Positions 7,047 to 15,020 of a DNA stretch of 36,400 bases are shown in pieces. The notes below the pieces were generated by a model. It was not told where the DNA came from, ran no database searches, and saw nothing but the letters and a program-made list of their open reading frames with translations. A program made the position numbers and the translations under genes. The stretch spans positions 1 through 36,400 of the forward strand of contig CANRLG010000010.1 of the NCBI GenBank assembly GCA_947631415.1, in the 5' to 3' direction. Every line of letters starts with the position of its first letter. The first letter of the stretch is position 1. Source of the stretch: an uncultured Clostridia bacterium (GTDB taxonomy: Bacteria > Bacillota > Clostridia > TANB77 > CAG-465).

Positions 7047-7502
7047 TTACAAATTAAATTTTTTTGACCTATCTGTTAGAGAATAACCTATTGCATTTGC
7101 ATTGTATTTATCTTGATAGAAATCTGAAATTTTTGAAACTTCATATTTATATTTATTATATAAATTAGACTGAATGTAACATGCAAGTGCTCTACATTCT
7201 CCAACATTATCTAAGGTATTCATTCCTATATTACTATAGTTTACTACTTTATCTTTAAACTCCATTCTATCTGGATATATTTCTAAATAGTCTATTCCAT
7301 TTTGATTTATCTGTGTTATAGTGCTATCTAAAAACTGATTATTTACAAATTCATCATTTAACTTTTGACTAAAAAATATTTTATCATAATTGCTATCTTC
7401 TTTTCCATATCTTACTTTTGAGGCTATCGCTTCAATTTTTTTCCTTTGATATTTATATACATATATTCCTATAGCAACTACTATTAAAAATACAATTAAC
7501 AC
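7047..7502 (-). CDS. Small membrane-anchored protein of unknown function
   Basis: A GTG at 7502 lies eight bases after AAGGAG and gives a 151-residue protein. An upstream in-frame TTG at 7526 lacks a ribosome binding site and sits about seven bases from the expected transcription start, so the GTG is preferred. The protein starts with one hydrophobic helix (VLIVFLIVVAIGIYVY), then KYQRKK on the cytoplasmic side by the positive-inside rule. The remaining 130 residues are soluble with no motif I recognise. It has its own promoter and terminator and is divergent from the frameshifted YdjM-like gene. Confidence 0.65.
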   Translation of the reverse strand: MLIVFLIVVAIGIYVYKYQRKKIEAIASKVRYGKEDSNYDKIFFSQKLNDEFVNNQFLDSTITQINQNGIDYLEIYPDRMEFKDKVVNYSNIGMNTLDNVGECRALACYIQSNLYNKYKYEVSKISDFYQDKYNANAIGYSLTDRSKKFNL

Positions 7503-7539
7503 ACTAATTTCTCCTTTTTGTTTCAAAACTTATGTATAC

Positions 7540-7568
7540 ATTATATCACAATAATAGCTATTTTTCAA
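7540..7568 (-). promoter_or_regulatory. Sigma-A promoter for the gene at 7047-7502
   Basis: TTGAAA (7563-7568), 17 bases, TATAAT (7540-7545) on the minus strand. Its predicted start near 7533 helps reject the TTG at 7526 as the start codon. Confidence 0.75.
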
Positions 7569-7578
7569 TATATTTTTC

Positions 7579-7607
7579 TTGTTTTTGCACTTCATATATG
7601 TTAGAAT
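7579..7607 (+). promoter_or_regulatory. Promoter for the YdjM-like gene
   Basis: TTGTTT (7579-7584), 17 bases, TAGAAT (7602-7607), about 38 bases before the ATG at 7645. Confidence 0.5.
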
Positions 7608-7644
7608 ATTAAAGTATATTTTTTTTAGAAAGGTCGTGATACTT

Positions 7645-8255
7645 ATGACTGGTAAAACTCATATAGCAGCAAGTGCTGCGATTACGACAGCTATTGTTAG
7701 GCCACCAGATGTAAAATCTCTTGCAATATGTCTTCGGTGCTTGTACAATAGGTGCAATAATTAGTGATATTGATGTTACAACTTCTACATCACATAAAGA
7801 ACTAATTAAGATTTTAACTATTTCAGGAATAGCTCTTGTTCTATGTACTATAGCTGAGTATTTTTGCAATATTAATATTCTTTCATATCTTTGCTCAAAT
7901 GAAAGACTACTAGCTACTATACTACGGGATAATATCATTTCTTGCAGTATGTATATTTGGTATTACAAAGCCACATAGAACTTTTATGCATTCTTTTAGT
8001 GCAACACTAATATTAGGTATAATAGTAGACTTCATATACCCAAGTGCTACTTTTCCATTTGTTATTGGTATGCTTTCTCATATTTTACTTGATTTATTTA
8101 ATATGAAGAAAGTTCAGTTATTCTATCCAATAAAGACAAAATTTGGATTAAAATTATGCAGTGCAAATGGTTATGCTAACACTGTTATCTTTATTTCTAG
8201 CATAAGTATCTTTATGTTTGAATTACTTATATTTGTTGCAAATATGTTTAAGTAA
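7645..8255 (+). CDS. YdjM-like metal-dependent membrane hydrolase; needs two +1 frameshifts at CGG
   Basis: Translation from ATG 7645 (AAAGG upstream) gives 30 codons to CTT, then CGG. Continuing in that frame stops at 7764 after 39 residues. Skipping the C at 7735 and again the C at 7925 yields one 202-residue protein of normal length for the family. It carries the motifs THIAAS near the N-terminus, IISDID, KPHRTFMHS and MLSHILLD, then VQLFYPIK. These correspond to the His/Asp metal ligands of YdjM (COG1988), a LexA-regulated inner-membrane protein in enterobacteria. About four hydrophobic helices are present. Both junctions read Leu-Gly (residues 30-31 and 93-94). Family features on all three segments, an intact promoter, ribosome binding site and terminator, and the absence of stops within each required frame argue against ordinary decay. 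A pseudogene or two sequence errors remain possible. Confidence 0.75.
7732..7738 (+). other. +1 frameshift site 1: CTT-CGG-T
   Basis: Leu codon CTT (7732-7734) is followed by CGG (7735-7737). Dropping C7735 makes the next codon GGT and restores the reading frame of the YdjM-like protein. The P-site codon CTT is the same as in the prfB (RF2) and yeast Ty1 +1 frameshift sites. Confidence 0.7.
7922..7928 (+). other. +1 frameshift site 2: CTA-CGG-G
   Basis: Leu codon CTA (7922-7924) is followed by CGG (7925-7927). Dropping C7925 makes the next codon GGG and continues the protein as GIISFLAVC and on to the KPHR motif. The arrangement is the same as at site 1. Confidence 0.7.
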
Positions 8256-8289
8256 AGAAATTATCTAAATATTTTTTTAAGCATAAAAA

Positions 8290-8320
8290 GACTCTACATT
8301 TTTTTGTAGAGTCCCTTTTT
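8290..8320. terminator. Terminator between the YdjM-like gene and the Bax-inhibitor-like gene
   Basis: GACTCTACA and TGTAGAGTC form a perfect 9-bp stem, followed by CC and seven T on the plus strand. The minus strand gives a shorter U-tract, so it may serve both convergent genes. Confidence 0.85.
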
Positions 8321-9007
8321 TTAATCTCTGTTTCTTGAGAATAATTGTAATACTCTTAAGAATATGTTAATGAAATCTAGATATAAATCCATTGCACAAT
8401 ATACATACATTTTTTCTCTATCATGTTCTCCATATCCTTGTAGGTATTTAATCTTATTCATATCATAAATAGTAAGTCCGCAAAATATTGCAAGCATTAC
8501 CCAGTTTAAAGCAATTTCTATCATTGAGCTACCAATGAAAATGTTTACAAGTGAAATTATAACTCCTGCAATAAGACCAACAAATAATATTGTTCCAAAC
8601 TTAGATAAATCTTTTTTAGTTATATGTCCGTATAATGCTAAACCACCAAATAGTAATGAAGTTGTTGCAAAAGAATATGCTATTGAACCAATATCATACG
8701 CAATGAAAACAGATGAAAGCGTAACTCCATTTATAATAGCATAAGTAAAGAATAAAATTGTAACCATTGTTGGTGATAATTTTCTAAATCCAAGTGAAAA
8801 GACTAATACTACTGCTAACTCTACTATTGCCAAAAGCCAATAGTATTGTGCTACTTGTGCGAAAGCACCTGTTGAATATGTAATAAATGCTATTACTGCT
8901 GTAGCAAGTAATCCTAGAAACATTCTAAAAAATGTCTTAATTATAGTATCATTTGTTGATTCAGTAATTACACTTTGAGAGTCTGTATACATTTCTTCCA
9001 TAATCAC
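8321..9007 (-). CDS. Bax inhibitor-1 (YccA/BI-1) family membrane protein
   Basis: This is a 228-residue protein with a short polar N-terminus and seven hydrophobic helices between about 26 and 205. The last part, CGLTIYDMNKIKY then YCAMDLYLDFINIFLRVLQL, is the BI-1 signature, with the conserved Asp pair that controls pH-dependent gating in characterised members. Bacterial homologues (YetJ, YccA) act as calcium leak channels or modulate FtsH. The start is ambiguous: GTG 9007 lies four bases and ATG 9001 ten bases after AAGGAGG. It is monocistronic between terminators. Confidence 0.9.
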   Translation of the reverse strand: MIMEEMYTDSQSVITESTNDTIIKTFFRMFLGLLATAVIAFITYSTGAFAQVAQYYWLLAIVELAVVLVFSLGFRKLSPTMVTILFFTYAIINGVTLSSVFIAYDIGSIAYSFATTSLLFGGLALYGHITKKDLSKFGTILFVGLIAGVIISLVNIFIGSSMIEIALNWVMLAIFCGLTIYDMNKIKYLQGYGEHDREKMYVYCAMDLYLDFINIFLRVLQLFSRNRD

Positions 9008-9080
9008 TCATCCTCCTTATTTTTTTCTACATACATATTATTTTAACATATTATTAATAAATTTACACGAAAAGTTAAGA

Positions 9081-9108
9081 AAAAAGTATGCAAAACACAT
9101 ACTTTTTT
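9081..9108. terminator. Terminator after pgsA
   Basis: AAGTATG (9084-9090) and CATACTT (9098-9104) form a stem flanked by an A-run and a T-run, so it can work on either strand. It follows the pgsA stop. Confidence 0.75.
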
Positions 9109-9120
9109 TCATTTTCTTAT

Positions 9121-9762
9121 TTATTCTTCAACATTAATATCATCTTTAAATCTAATGAAATATTCAATAAATGACCAAATTGTAGTAATTAATGTGCAAA
9201 CTGTACATAATGAAAATGCAACATTTGTAAATACTTCTAAAACTGAAAGTTCATAAGTTTCACCTAAGAAAGCAAAAATTGAAAATTCAGGATTTAATGC
9301 AAATCCTAGTAATCCTAGAACTACAGTTAACATTTGAAACACAGTTTTTATCTTTCCACTCATTCCAGCTGCAACATCTTTTCCATTGTCTGAACCAAAC
9401 ATTCTTAAAGCATTTACGAAGAAATCTCTAAAAACAACAAATGCTGTTACAACTGCTGGTACTATTCCTAGTCCAGTTAGCATTATAAACCCTGAAGAAA
9501 CTAGAAGTTTATCTGCAAGTGGGTCCATTATTTTACCGAACTTTGTTACTATATTATTCTTTCTAGATATTTGACCATCTAATGTATCTGTTAAAGATGC
9601 AATTACATAAATTGCTAGTGCAACCCAACCTAGTATATTGGCAATATTTGCAATTTCTGTCTCTTTTAGTACAGTAGCTACTGTTAGTATAACTATAAAT
9701 ATAGGGACTAAAATAATTCTTAACATTGTTAATTTATTAGGTAAGTTCATTCTTTCAAACAT
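9121..9762 (-). CDS. pgsA: CDP-diacylglycerol-glycerol-3-phosphate 3-phosphatidyltransferase
   Basis: This membrane enzyme makes phosphatidylglycerol phosphate from CDP-diacylglycerol and glycerol-3-phosphate. The CDP-alcohol phosphotransferase motif is complete for the metal ligands: D59-x2-D62-G63-x2-S-R67-x8-G76-x3-D80-x3-D84. The usual Ala before Arg is Ser. About five hydrophobic helices fit the family, and at 213 residues it is slightly longer than usual, with an acidic C-terminus DDINVEE. The start is supported by GAGGGGGG and by a strong promoter at 9789-9817. It stands alone between terminator and promoter. Confidence 0.9.
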   Translation of the reverse strand: MFERMNLPNKLTMLRIILVPIFIVILTVATVLKETEIANIANILGWVALAIYVIASLTDTLDGQISRKNNIVTKFGKIMDPLADKLLVSSGFIMLTGLGIVPAVVTAFVVFRDFFVNALRMFGSDNGKDVAAGMSGKIKTVFQMLTVVLGLLGFALNPEFSIFAFLGETYELSVLEVFTNVAFSLCTVCTLITTIWSFIEYFIRFKDDINVEE

Positions 9763-9788
9763 TTTAAATTCCCCCCTCTTTATGATAG

Positions 9789-9817
9789 ATTATAGCAAAC
9801 CAAACTCATATAGTCAA
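9789..9817 (-). promoter_or_regulatory. Sigma-A promoter for pgsA
   Basis: TTGACT (9812-9817), 17 bases, TATAAT (9789-9794) with a TTGC stretch just upstream of the -10, on the minus strand. Confidence 0.75.
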
Positions 9818-9848
9818 GAAAGCTATTACTTTTTGACTTATTTTTAAG

Positions 9849-10688
9849 TTATAAAAGCTCTACTATTGTTGCCATTGTTCCATAATCTTTCATACCTTTT
9901 TGACATGAATATCTGTAAGAAAAGAAATCTTCTACATTACATCTTGTGCATATATTTGCTACATGAATATTCTCCTCTTTTATTCTCACTTTTTTTAGCT
10001 CTTTTTTTAGTATTTTTATTAAGTCTATATGAAATGTATTAGAATTTGTTTCATACTCAAGATAATCTTGAGGGTAATCAAAAACAGATAGAAATTTTTG
10101 TTTAAATTCTTCCTCTTGACTTGTAAAACAACATTTTCTAATAGATGGGCCAATGCAAACAATTAAATCTTCACTATTTGAATTATATTCTACTTCCATC
10201 TTTTTTATTGCATTAATGTATATTCTATTTATTACACCTTTCCAACCTGCATGTACATTTGCTATAACATGATTTTTAGGGTCATATATAATAATTGGAT
10301 TACAATCAGCTGTTGTAATTAGAGTAGCAATATTTTTCTCATTTACAATATACCCATCTGCACATTCTTCATTAAAAGCATTAAAAATATATCCTGCTTT
10401 ATTATTGCTATTAATTTCAATTACATTATCTGTGTGGTCTTGTTTTGCTTTATATACTTCAGAAAAATTTAGTTCTTTACGTATTCTATCTAAGTTTTCT
10501 AAAATATTTTCTATTTTATCTGTACCACGACTTCTAAAGTTCAAGCTTTCATGTTCCCCACTACTAACTCCACCATGTCTTAAAGTAATACAATGTTTTA
10601 CATTATATTTATTTAGTGCTTTAAATTGTAGATATTCTAATTCTCCATTTTTAATATGTACTAGTTCCTCATCTTCGTATTTATTCAT
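9849..10688 (-). CDS. pgeF: Peptidoglycan editing factor / laccase-domain protein
   Basis: This 279-residue YfiH/YlmD-family protein shows the zinc-site pattern of the family: KQDHTDNV with His85, TTADCNP with Cys129 and NVHAGWKG with His146. The Cys-to-His spacing of 17 equals that in characterised members. GPSIRKCCF and a late CTRC follow. Members have purine nucleoside phosphorylase and adenosine deaminase activity and have been linked to editing of wrong residues in peptidoglycan stem peptides. It begins one base after addA ends, and its GGAGG lies inside the addA stop region, so the two are one transcript. Adjacency to addA is probably operon convenience rather than function. Confidence 0.88.
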   Translation of the reverse strand: MNKYEDEELVHIKNGELEYLQFKALNKYNVKHCITLRHGGVSSGEHESLNFRSRGTDKIENILENLDRIRKELNFSEVYKAKQDHTDNVIEINSNNKAGYIFNAFNEECADGYIVNEKNIATLITTADCNPIIIYDPKNHVIANVHAGWKGVINRIYINAIKKMEVEYNSNSEDLIVCIGPSIRKCCFTSQEEEFKQKFLSVFDYPQDYLEYETNSNTFHIDLIKILKKELKKVRIKEENIHVANICTRCNVEDFFSYRYSCQKGMKDYGTMATIVELL

Positions 10689-10689
10689 A

Positions 10690-13600
10690 CTATTCCTCCA
10701 ATAATATTGATTTATTCAAATTAAATGAATATATATATGTGTTCTCTACCTTATATTGTGTAAGCTCATTAATTGCTTGTTTATATATATCTAACTGTTT
10801 TTTATACCTTTTTACAAATTCTTCTTCATTATCTAATTTATCTGTTTTAAAGTCTACGAGCACTACTTTACCATCTTCTGTTTCATAGAATAAATCTATT
10901 ACACCTAAAATTAAACTATTAGATATATTTGTATCTTCTAGTATAAACTCATATTCCCTATAAATATTCTTTGCATTTTTTAAGTCTTTTCCAATATTTG
11001 AATTTAAGAAATTATATATTCTATTTACACTAATATATTTTCTATCCTCTTTGCTAATAGTATTATTTTCTACTAAACTATCTATAAAACTAAAAAGTTC
11101 TTTCTTATTCTCTATACTAAAATCTAAGTTTTGCAATATAAAGTGTATTAAAATACCTTTTCTTACAGCTGTATATTTTAGTTCATTACTGATACTTTTT
11201 GGAAGATTATATTTACTACTTTTTTCTAATTCTTCCCTCTCATTTTCTTCATCTATATACTTTTCATCTACTTCTTTTATCTCATTTTGTACAATTTCTT
11301 CTTCATCTTCAGCATTAATCATTTTTAAAGCACTTACACTTATTCTAGATAAAGTCTGAGCATTTTCTTTATACTTATACTCTCTTTCTAAATTAGCTTT
11401 TATACTTTTTAGCTTTTCTTCATTTAGTTTTATGTCTGTATCTGATTTTATATTCTCTATTATATCTGAAACAGATAATTTTTCTTTTTCTTCATCTTTT
11501 GCACCAAGTAATTCTTTTAAAGTTTCATCTGTTGTATCTGATTTTACATCTAGTTTTACTATATTAAATACTTTATTATCTTCTTCATAATTTTTATACC
11601 ATTTTATAACTGGAAGTATATTTTTATAATAACTTAAATTAGATGAAATCATAGTTTCATTAAACTTTCCATTTTTCATATTAACTGACTGATTATCTAG
11701 TTCTTTATCATAATCATTTGTAGTTGCAAAAATATATAATTTCTCTTTAGCACGAGTTAGGGCAACATACAATAATCTAAGTTCCTCAGATTTTAACTCT
11801 TTTTCTTTAATTGACTTAATTGCTTGTTTAATAACTGAAGGATATGTAACCCCATAATCTTGATTTACTATATCTATTCCAATACCATATTGATGGTGCA
11901 TTTGTACTTTTTGAGAATATATATCTTTCATATTATAATTTTTTGAAGCATTAGCTAAAATAACAATAGGAAATTCCAAACCTTTAGATTTGTGAATAGT
12001 CATTATTCTTACTACATTCTCATTTTCTCCTATTACTTTAGCACTACCTGTGCCATCTTGTTTATCTTTTAGATTATCTACATATCTAATATATGAGTTT
12101 AGAGTATTCCCAATTTGTGATACAAAATTATTTGCAAGTTCAATTAAGTAGTCTAAATTCGCTTTCTTAGATTGACCATTTTCTTCTAACGCAAATTGAT
12201 AATATATATTTGTATCTTTATATAATCTAATTAATAAATCTGAAATATTAAATATTTTAGAATATCTAGTATATTCCTCAATTAATTTTACAAACTTTTC
12301 TACTTTTGCATATATATCACTATACTGAGATTTAAAAGTTTCATCTTCAATTATATTTAACAAAGTATCATATACATAATTCTTTGAATTGTATAATCTG
12401 ATACGTGCAATATCATCTAATGAAAAGTTCCCAATTATGCTATACATTATGCTAATTAAGTATATATCTTGATAAGGATTATCTAATATACGTAAAAAAG
12501 ATAATATTAATTTAGTTTCATCACCCTCAAATATACTAGAAGATGTATCACTAAAAACAGGTATATTTTCTTTCTTTAAAGCCTCCTCATATATTTCTGC
12601 TCTTTGTGCAACACTACGAATAAGTATTACTATGTCTTTATATGTAGCAGGTCTTAGAGTGCCCTCTTTTGACATTACACTAGCTTTACCTATTATTTCT
12701 TTTATTTTATATGCAACGCATTTAGCCTCAATTTGTATATTTGTTAAATTCTCATCTATTTCATAATCTTCATCATATTCTGTATTATCTGTAATTAAAG
12801 GTAATTTTTCTTGTTCTTTTAAATTAATTATATCTATCTCAGTTTTGAAAGAATATGTATCTGGATTTTCTATATATGATTTATTGCCACATTTTAAAGT
12901 TTCCTCATCTGTATAGTTACATTCTCCATTTTTCATTGACATTATTTTTTCAAATATATAGTTAACACTATCTATTACTTCATGTCTACTTCTAAAGTTT
13001 TGAGCAAGAATAATTTTTACATTTTTATCTTCATCACTACATTCATTATTCTTTTTATATTCCAAATATTTTTGGTTAAAAATATCTGGTCTTGCCTGTC
13101 TAAATCCATAAATACTTTGCTTTATATCTCCAACCATAAATCTATTATCTTCTTTAGATATTGCTTGAAGTAGAGCTTCTTGAACATAACTTGTATCTTG
13201 ATATTCATCTGTATATATTTCTTTATACCTTTGTTTTAGCTCTAATGCTATAGAAGTTAAATTAGAATTTTCATCTAAAACTAAGTCTAAAGCATAGTGC
13301 ATTATATCATTAAACTCTGCAATAGAAAGTGCCTTTTTTTCCTCTTTAAAAGCAGTATCAAAAGAAACAAGAAAATTATATAGATAACTCATATATTTAT
13401 ATCCTATTCTATTATCTTGTAATATCTCCTTGCTACTTGCATAAATCTTCTTTTTGCATTTTTCTATTATTGGTTTTATCTCTTTATCCCTAATTTCTTT
13501 TATTTCATCTTTAAGCTCTGTATTTGTTACTTTATTTTTTGGAAAAGTACCAAATTTTATGTTATTTATATTTTCATATAATTTATCCCAGTTATTATCT

Positions 13601-14403
13601 TCTTGAAGTACACATTTTTTTATCTGTGCTATATCTTCTTCAAATATAAGATAATGTTTATTAAATTCCTCTTGAGATATTATCCTATTTTCTATCTCCT
13701 CATATTTTAAAATACAAAAATTAAGTTCCTCTATTATCTCATCATATATATCTCTACCAAAATCTGTATTAATTAAATCTGTATCTTCTTGAATATTATA
13801 TTTTTGAATTTGAGCATATAACCAATCAAATGGACGAGGAAAAGCTTGAATATAGTTATATATTTTAAGAATATTAGATAATAAATCCTCATCTTTACCA
13901 TTGAATAATTCTAGTATATTATATAGTCCAAATACATCTTTTTTATCAGAAAATTCTTCATATTCTTTTTCAAGAAGTTCTTCAAGTATACGAGTTTTAA
14001 TTAATATACTTTGAGCTTCTTCACATATTCTAATATTTGGGTCAACTTCTAATTCATTAAAATTCTCTTTTACTAGTTTAAAACAAAAAGCATCTATTGT
14101 AGTTATACTTGCTCTATTTATATATATTAGTTGATTTTTTAAATGATTTTTCTTACTTCCATCAGTCTCTGTTTCAAGTGCTTTATATATAGCATTTAAT
14201 ATCTTTTCTTTTAATTCTTGAGCTGCTGCATTGGTAAAAGTAACTACAAGAATTTTATCTATATCTAAGTATTCATTTACTACCTTTTGTATAATTCGCT
14301 CAACAAGTACAGCAGTTTTTCCTGAACCCGCTGATGCACTAACAAGTATATTTGAATTTCTTTTATCTATTGCTTGTTTTTGTTCATCTGTCCAATTTGT
14401 CAT
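10690..14403 (-). CDS. addA: ATP-dependent helicase/nuclease subunit A (AddA)
   Basis: This is a 1237-residue UvrD-like helicase with a C-terminal RecB-type nuclease, close to the usual AddA length. Walker A SASAGSGKT is at 22-30. Further motifs in order are TFTNAAAQELKEK, a DEYQDTS Walker B, NFRSRHEV, MTIHKSKGLEFP and LLYVALTRAKEKL. The nuclease end shows LIHFILQNLDF, GVIDLFYE and VDFKTDK, the expected His, Asp and Asp-x-Lys. AddA works with AddB to resect double-strand breaks up to Chi. AddB normally is encoded next to addA, but here the upstream neighbour is the divergent tsaE operon. An AAGGAG seven bases before ATG and a promoter at 14435-14463 support the start. Confidence 0.93.
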   Translation of the reverse strand: MTNWTDEQKQAIDKRNSNILVSASAGSGKTAVLVERIIQKVVNEYLDIDKILVVTFTNAAAQELKEKILNAIYKALETETDGSKKNHLKNQLIYINRASITTIDAFCFKLVKENFNELEVDPNIRICEEAQSILIKTRILEELLEKEYEEFSDKKDVFGLYNILELFNGKDEDLLSNILKIYNYIQAFPRPFDWLYAQIQKYNIQEDTDLINTDFGRDIYDEIIEELNFCILKYEEIENRIISQEEFNKHYLIFEEDIAQIKKCVLQEDNNWDKLYENINNIKFGTFPKNKVTNTELKDEIKEIRDKEIKPIIEKCKKKIYASSKEILQDNRIGYKYMSYLYNFLVSFDTAFKEEKKALSIAEFNDIMHYALDLVLDENSNLTSIALELKQRYKEIYTDEYQDTSYVQEALLQAISKEDNRFMVGDIKQSIYGFRQARPDIFNQKYLEYKKNNECSDEDKNVKIILAQNFRSRHEVIDSVNYIFEKIMSMKNGECNYTDEETLKCGNKSYIENPDTYSFKTEIDIINLKEQEKLPLITDNTEYDEDYEIDENLTNIQIEAKCVAYKIKEIIGKASVMSKEGTLRPATYKDIVILIRSVAQRAEIYEEALKKENIPVFSDTSSSIFEGDETKLILSFLRILDNPYQDIYLISIMYSIIGNFSLDDIARIRLYNSKNYVYDTLLNIIEDETFKSQYSDIYAKVEKFVKLIEEYTRYSKIFNISDLLIRLYKDTNIYYQFALEENGQSKKANLDYLIELANNFVSQIGNTLNSYIRYVDNLKDKQDGTGSAKVIGENENVVRIMTIHKSKGLEFPIVILANASKNYNMKDIYSQKVQMHHQYGIGIDIVNQDYGVTYPSVIKQAIKSIKEKELKSEELRLLYVALTRAKEKLYIFATTNDYDKELDNQSVNMKNGKFNETMISSNLSYYKNILPVIKWYKNYEEDNKVFNIVKLDVKSDTTDETLKELLGAKDEEKEKLSVSDIIENIKSDTDIKLNEEKLKSIKANLEREYKYKENAQTLSRISVSALKMINAEDEEEIVQNEIKEVDEKYIDEENEREELEKSSKYNLPKSISNELKYTAVRKGILIHFILQNLDFSIENKKELFSFIDSLVENNTISKEDRKYISVNRIYNFLNSNIGKDLKNAKNIYREYEFILEDTNISNSLILGVIDLFYETEDGKVVLVDFKTDKLDNEEEFVKRYKKQLDIYKQAINELTQYKVENTYIYSFNLNKSILLEE

Positions 14404-14434
14404 ACATAATCTCCTTAGTTTCTATATTGATTAT

Positions 14435-14463
14435 ATTTTATCTTTATTTTACTGTTTTTTCAA
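14435..14463 (-). promoter_or_regulatory. Promoter for addA-pgeF
   Basis: TTGAAA (14458-14463), 17 bases, TAAAAT (14435-14440) on the minus strand. A TATAAT slightly downstream is an alternative -10 with a poorer spacing. Confidence 0.6.
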
Positions 14464-14478
14464 GGCAATAAGAAAATA

Positions 14479-14507
14479 TTGCTATTTTACTTTGTTTTTG
14501 GTATAAT
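14479..14507 (+). promoter_or_regulatory. Promoter for tsaE-tsaB-rimI
   Basis: TTGCTA (14479-14484), 17 bases, TATAAT (14502-14507). The expected transcription start near 14514 leaves a leader of only about ten bases before the preferred GTG. Confidence 0.65.
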
Positions 14508-14523
14508 ATTATAGGTGATTTTA

Positions 14524-15018
14524 GTGAAAAAACTTAATTTAGAAAACATAAATGAGTGTTTAGAGTTACTAAATTCTTCTTCACCTTTAGACTTTGAATT
14601 TGTGTCTTTAAATGTTGAAGATACTAAAGTTCTAGGATACTCATTTGCAAAATATATAACACCTGCAATGGTAATAACACTAAATGGCGAACTTGGTAGT
14701 GGAAAAACTGTTTTTCTAACTGGTCTAGCTTCATACTTTAATGCACAAGACCAAGTTTCTAGCCCTACATTTACTATAGTAAACGAATATGACATTGGAA
14801 AAGATTTTCCTCTTTTTCATTTTGATGTTTATAGGATTGAAAATAGTGATGAATTTCTAGAAGGTGTTGGAACAGATTATTTTGAAAATGGTGCATGTAT
14901 TATTGAATGGGGAGATGAAATTATCCCAGATATACTACCAAAAAATACAATACATATAGACATTACAAAAGATGAAAAAAATGTTTCAAAACGAATATTT
15001 AAAATTTGGAGGAAATAA
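14524..15018 (+). CDS. tsaE: tRNA t6A biosynthesis ATPase TsaE
   Basis: TsaE is the small P-loop ATPase that acts with TsaB and TsaD to make N6-threonylcarbamoyladenosine in tRNAs reading ANN codons. Walker A GELGSGKT is followed by SSPTFTIVNEY, FHFDVYRI and IIEWGD, all family marks. GTG 14524 is chosen because AGGTGA lies five bases upstream. GTG 14515 is in frame too but falls almost on the transcription start and would be nearly leaderless. The protein is 164 residues, with about 25 extra residues before the usual N-terminus. The gene leads a tight operon with tsaB two bases downstream. Confidence 0.88.
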   Translation: MKKLNLENINECLELLNSSSPLDFEFVSLNVEDTKVLGYSFAKYITPAMVITLNGELGSGKTVFLTGLASYFNAQDQVSSPTFTIVNEYDIGKDFPLFHFDVYRIENSDEFLEGVGTDYFENGACIIEWGDEIIPDILPKNTIHIDITKDEKNVSKRIFKIWRK

Positions 15019-15020
15019 AT

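Noticed and set aside
7500-7526. TTG at 7526 as the start of the small membrane protein
   Set aside because: No ribosome binding site precedes it, and it lies only about seven bases from the predicted transcription start. GTG 7502 has AAGGAG at eight bases.
7645-8255. Simple pseudogene or three separate small genes
   Set aside because: The segments join into one family-length protein with exactly two one-base skips, both at CGG, with no other damage. The middle and last pieces have no ribosome binding sites. Pseudogene status is not excluded but is less likely.
10405-13173. Plus-strand frames of 60-100 codons opposite addA and pgeF
   Set aside because: They lack ribosome binding sites and lie opposite genes with complete family motifs. 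They are antisense shadows caused by low stop density.
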